The position numbers and the translations under genes are program-made. A model generated the notes under the pieces. The model was given only the letters and a program-made list of their open reading frames with translations, searched no databases and was not told the origin of the DNA. A DNA stretch of 64,000 bases from Monarcha castaneiventris obscurior (Eukaryota > Chordata > Aves > Passeriformes > Monarchidae), in the NCBI GenBank assembly GCA_026261815.1, contig JAMPIT010000539.1, forward strand, positions 3,302,501 through 3,366,500, in the 5' to 3' direction. This document shows, one piece after another, positions 60,336 to 64,000 of the stretch; position 1 is the stretch's first letter, and each line of letters starts with the position of its first letter.

Positions 60336-63059
60336 GAGGGGGCTAAACCCATTTCCTGCATGGCAAAGGCAGTGTGGGTGCCCACTGAGGCCAAGGAAGG
60401 GCTGGAGATGTGGAAGACAGGCAGGATAAGAGGGTTTGGAAATTGCCAGCCAGATGTGTGCTGTGAAGGACAGAGCGTGTCCTGCCTGGAAGGGAATTGC
60501 TCTCTGAGAAATGGGACTTGGGGCATGGGGTGAAAAGAGGGGCAATGCTGGCAGCTTCATTTCAGGTTAATGAAAATATGATTAACAGTTGTAATTAACT
60601 GATGAAATGGTGACTAGTTCTCTGCACCCTCCCGATGATTGATGAGGTGCAGACACTGCCTGTGTCCACGCTTTCTGCTTATGGCAGCATTCTGCAGTAG
60701 CTCAAACTTTTTGCCTCTGACGGGGCTCTGGAGGGGGTTTCTGCAGCTCTTGCTGCTCAGATGGGTGTGTGGAGCTGCCCTGCAGCCCGGGCTCGCTGAG
60801 CCTGACCCCAGCCCTGCCTGGCTGGGAGGTTTCACGGCAGGGAAGGGAGTGCTGTGGCAGGAACGGGGTGAGGATGTTGATTCCAGAGCCGAGCTGGGAA
60901 ATGAAACCTCGCAGAGGGCTGGGGCTGAGCTGCTCAGGCCCCTGCAGGAGGGGGCATTTCCTGATGTCAGGGGCTCTTGCGTTCCCTGGAAATGTGACCT
61001 TGGCCCAGAGGGACCTGGGGTGTGCTCACAGGTTCACACTGAGCCGATTCAGGTTCACACTGAGCTGAGCTTTTGTCAGCAATGGCCTGAGTGGGGCTGG
61101 CCCAGCCACGAAGTGCTGGCCTGCTGCTGCATCCCCTGCTGGGGGAGTGCCCCTCTCCTCTCAGCAGCTCGTTCGTGGCAAGGTCACCCCTGCAAATTGC
61201 CAACCACGAGTGATGCTCCCTGCCTCCGCCTGGTGCGGGCAGGGATTACTGAACTGTATAAAACAGGACTCAAAGTGCCCGTGGAGCTGAACTGGCCACC
61301 TTAAAAACCGAGATTAAACCTGCGCAGAGATGTGAGAGCAACACTGGAGCATGCACTGTGTGCAGGGAGTGAGGAGAGCTGCTGCAGGGGGGACAGGGGA
61401 GCGACTGACTCCCGTTTATTCCAGGAGGAGGGCAGCATTTGTCCCTACAGCGAAGACAGATGGCACCAGAAGTGCCCAAGGCAGGTCAGAAACTGGTGCT
61501 CTGTCCCACCTGAATAGCTGCTGCTTTCTCTGGAGCAATGGTTAAGGGTTTTAGCTTTTTGCTGTAGAGGGGAAGAACGGGGCAGGTGAGCTATATTTTG
61601 TTTGTCTGATTACATATGCATGATCTAAAAAAAGTGACTCTCCATTTTCTCTAAGGGTACCTGATGAGCATTAAAAATACAATTGCAGGAATAATCAGGT
61701 CAGACTTCAAACAAATGCAGGGAAACAGATCTGTTCAAGAAATAGATACCCTGTTATGTCACACTTTGTCTGAACAGTTCTTTAAAAAATGATCTTCCTT
61801 TTGGAGATGAAACCAAGGCTTTTTAACCCAAAAGTTCTGAGTGGCCAAGGAGTTTCTAGTGGGGAAGAAAAGCAAACCCCACTTTTTTTGTGCTTTAGTT
61901 TTATGGGGCCCCTCCAGAGCTTACAGCAGGGTATGGCTGGTGCAGGGCTTGTGCCTCTGTGGCTTAAAATAGGTGCAGACAGAGGGACAGGACCAGAGAG
62001 GGCGTGGAGATAGCCCTGAGGGCAGGGGACTGACCCCAGTTCTTTGAGCCCTGCTGCCTGTGGGGCTGGGTGAGCCTGAGGGGAGCAAGGAGCCCCTTGC
62101 AGTGAGCCCATGGTGTGTCTGTGGTAGCCTAAGCTTGGTGCAGAGCTGCTGCCTGGGTCTGGCTGGGAGCTGCAGGGATAAAGCTCTTCTGTGAGGGAGC
62201 CTTTTCTCCAGCAGTGCCCGGGTTAGAGGTGCTGCCAGCTTTCTGTGGGGTGTTAGCTCGGGTGCAGGGAAATGGAGCTGCCCCATCCCTCCAAAGCAAA
62301 GCCAAAGACTTCTCAGATGCCCAGCCGGGACAAGATGCGTGGGCAGAGAACCCGTGCAGATCTGCAGGTAGGGTTTGGCCCCCTGCCTTTGCTCCTTACC
62401 TTGCTGGGGAGGTTGATGACCTGGAACAGCAGAGATTGCAGCTCAAAATCTACTGAAAAGCAACAGCTTGAAGAAGGAACTGTCCATAGCTCAGCTTGAA
62501 AAAATAAACCAACCCAGATACACAAAAATGCCATCTTAGAGTCACTTTACCTGCAGAGGGACACTTTCATGCATCACTGGGATGCAAATGCTTGAATAAG
62601 CTTCAGTTTAAATGGAAGTTCATCTGGGAAGGGAAGGCAGAGGTCTCCTGTGGGCACAGCCACTCACCAGGAAGGCGCTGGGTGACCAGGACAGCTGTGG
62701 CACGTGTCTGCAGGTGACACTGCTGCTGTTGTACACATTTCCACATGAGCACAGGAGCCTTGCAGAGATACTCCGGGAGCCCTGGGCTGCCAGAAGTCCT
62801 GTGCAAGAGGAGGGGGAGCGAGGGAAGCAGCTCTGTGTCCATCTGACTGGAGAGCTTTGGCTCTGCTGGAGTCTGGAGAGTGGCTCTGAGATCCATCTCC
62901 TTCCTCAGGAGCCAGGAAGTTCCCTGCCTGCTCTTCCACCAGGTATAAATGTGCAAATAAACCAGCTGTGGTTTTGCACACCCAGGCCACTGCTGCTGCC
63001 CAGCATCCTTTTGTCATTGTGCTGGGGCTCTGAGGGGTCTGTCCCAAAAACAAAAACCT
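60336..63059. other. intergenic sequence, nothing recognised
   Basis: Unique sequence. A 21-bp direct duplication (AGGTTCACACTGAGC) occurs at 61030-61070. No gene was recognised. Confidence 0.5.
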
Positions 63060-63755
63060 CGTGCAGTGCTACAGGCTTGTGGCAGAGCGGTTGGGAAGTG
63101 GCCCAGGAGGAAAGGCCTGGGGGTGCTGGTTGGCAGGGGCTGGACGTGAGCCAGCTGTGCCCAGATAACCCAAGACCAGTGGCACTTGGCTTGTGTCACA
63201 AATAGTGTGGCCAGCACGACCAGGGCAATGATTGCCCCCCTGTGCTGGGCACTGCTGGAGCCACACCTCGAGTGCTGGGTTCAGTTCTGGGCCCCTCAGC
63301 TCGGGAAGGACATTGAGCTACTGAAGCAATAAAGCTGGGAAAGGGTCTGGAGCACAAATCCCACGAGGAGAGACTGAGGGAGGTGTGGGGGCTCAGCCTG
63401 GAGAAAAGGAGGCTTGGGGTGTCCTTATCACCCTCTACAGCTCCCTGGCAGGAGGGCGCAGCCAGCGGGGGTCAGGCTCTGCTCCCGGGGAACGAGGGAC
63501 AGCATCAGAGGACATCGTCTCAAGCTGCACCGGGGGTTTAGGTTGCGTATCAGGAGTAATTCACAGGAAAGGGTGATCAGACATCGGAATGGGCTGCCCA
63601 GGGCGGTGCTGGACTCACCATCCCTGGAGTGTTTAAGCACAGACTGGACGTGGCACTCGGTGCCATGGCGTGGCTGACAAGGCGGTGTTCCATCAGAGCC
63701 TGGGCTTGGTGATGTCGGAGGTTTTTTCCCACCCTGATGGATCCCCTGGAACCCG
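63060..63755 (+). mobile_element. CR1 LINE 3' region (about 700 bp)
   Basis: A long collinear CR1 in forward orientation: AGGAAAGGCCTGGGGGTGCT, ATAGTGTGGCCAGCACGACC, GAGCCACACCTCGAGTGCTG, AGGACATTGAGCTACTG, GGGTCTGGAGCACAAATCC, GGGCTGCCCAGGGCGGTG and GGTTTTTTCCCACCCTGATGG. It covers the end of ORF2 and the 3' UTR. Frames are broken, so it is inactive. Confidence 0.93.
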
Positions 63756-63845
63756 CGGCGGGGCCGGGGCCGCTGTCGCTCCCCCCGAGGCGGGCAGGGG
63801 GCGCCAGACCCCGCGGAACAGCGAGCGCAGGCACGGACAGCGCGG
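63756..63845. promoter_or_regulatory. short CpG-dense segment with CTCF-like core
   Basis: The 90 bp between the CR1 end and the terminal satellite are dense in CG dinucleotides and contain CGGGCAGGGGGCGCCAG at 63791-63807, which resembles the CAGGGGGCGC core of CTCF sites. This could be the edge of another CpG island beyond the window. Confidence 0.3.
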
Positions 63846-64000
63846 TCCTGTCCAGCCCTGTCCAGCCCTGTCCAGCCCTGTCCGTGTCCAGCCCTGTCCT
63901 GTCCAGCTCTGTCCATCCCTGTCCAGCCCTGTCCATCCCTGTCCTGTCCAGCTCTGTCCATCCCTGCCCTGTCCTGTCCTGTCCGGTCCATCCCTGTCCT
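63846..64000 (+). repeat. 10-bp tandem repeat CTGTCCAGCC / CTGTCCATCC, running off the window
   Basis: Degenerate 10-bp units of CTGTCCAGCC, with CTGTCCATCC and CTGTC variants, fill the last 155 bp and are cut by the right edge. On the minus strand they give a spurious D-R-A-G-Q-D-R-T-G-type periodic peptide. Confidence 0.93.

Noticed and set aside
38902..64000. GABRA3 coding exons expected head-to-head with GABRB4
   Set aside because: No alpha-subunit motifs (for example the G-Y-D-N-R-L-R-P signature) were seen on the plus strand, so the coding exons must lie beyond the window.
1..64000. CRISPR arrays, operons, riboswitches or bacterial-type genes
   Set aside because: The sequence is vertebrate nuclear DNA; every tandem repeat is explained as a microsatellite or minisatellite without spacers.

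Overview
The window is nuclear DNA from a bird. Two things show this. It carries several copies of the CR1 retroposon, the dominant avian LINE, and it carries the 5' end of a GABA-A receptor beta-type subunit gene whose sequence fits avian GABRB4 rather than beta-1, -2 or -3. The number of solo retroviral LTRs makes a songbird more likely than a galliform, but that is an inference. If it is a songbird, the conserved GABRA3/GABRB4 (mammalian GABRA3/GABRQ) neighbourhood would be expected on the 4A-type chromosome; nothing in the window proves that.

Only one protein-coding gene can be supported. GABRB4 lies on the minus strand. Exon 1 (38822-38901) encodes the initiator Met and signal peptide. 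Exon 2 (34857-34945) encodes the start of the extracellular domain, including an N-glycosylation sequon. Exon 3 (12168-12235) encodes the next beta strands and ends at a codon boundary. The three exons join in one frame with GT-AG introns and give 79 codons. Intron 1 is 3.9 kb, intron 2 is 22.6 kb, and intron 3 runs off the left edge (more than 12 kb). Exons 4-9, with the Cys-loop and membrane segments, lie outside the window.

Layout: 1-12167 is intron 3, with CR1 pieces, an ERVL-like LTR, a solo LTR and a short LTR-like element. 12236-34856 is intron 2, with an LTR, an ancient CR1, a 72-bp tandem array and a 12-copy 54-bp minisatellite. 34946-38821 is intron 1, with a CpG-rich block interrupted by a GGAT microsatellite. 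38902 to about 40 kb is the probable promoter side: homopurine tracts, a GT/GA microsatellite and a perfect CRE. From 40 to 64 kb the sequence looks intergenic, with solo LTRs, CR1 pieces (one with reverse-transcriptase coding remnants), a GGAA microsatellite, a 600-bp TG/CATGC array and a 10-bp satellite running off the right edge. A possible 137-nt exon on the plus strand at 40607-40743 may belong to a head-to-head transcript; no GABRA3 coding exon was recognised.

I found no CRISPR array, operon, tRNA or rRNA, and no new multi-gene system. The most distinctive material is a family of solo LTRs: three copies with perfect or near-perfect 4-bp target duplications and a shared octamer/TATA module, plus a fourth LTR with the same termini. 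The minisatellite structure inside a neuronal receptor intron is the next most distinctive.
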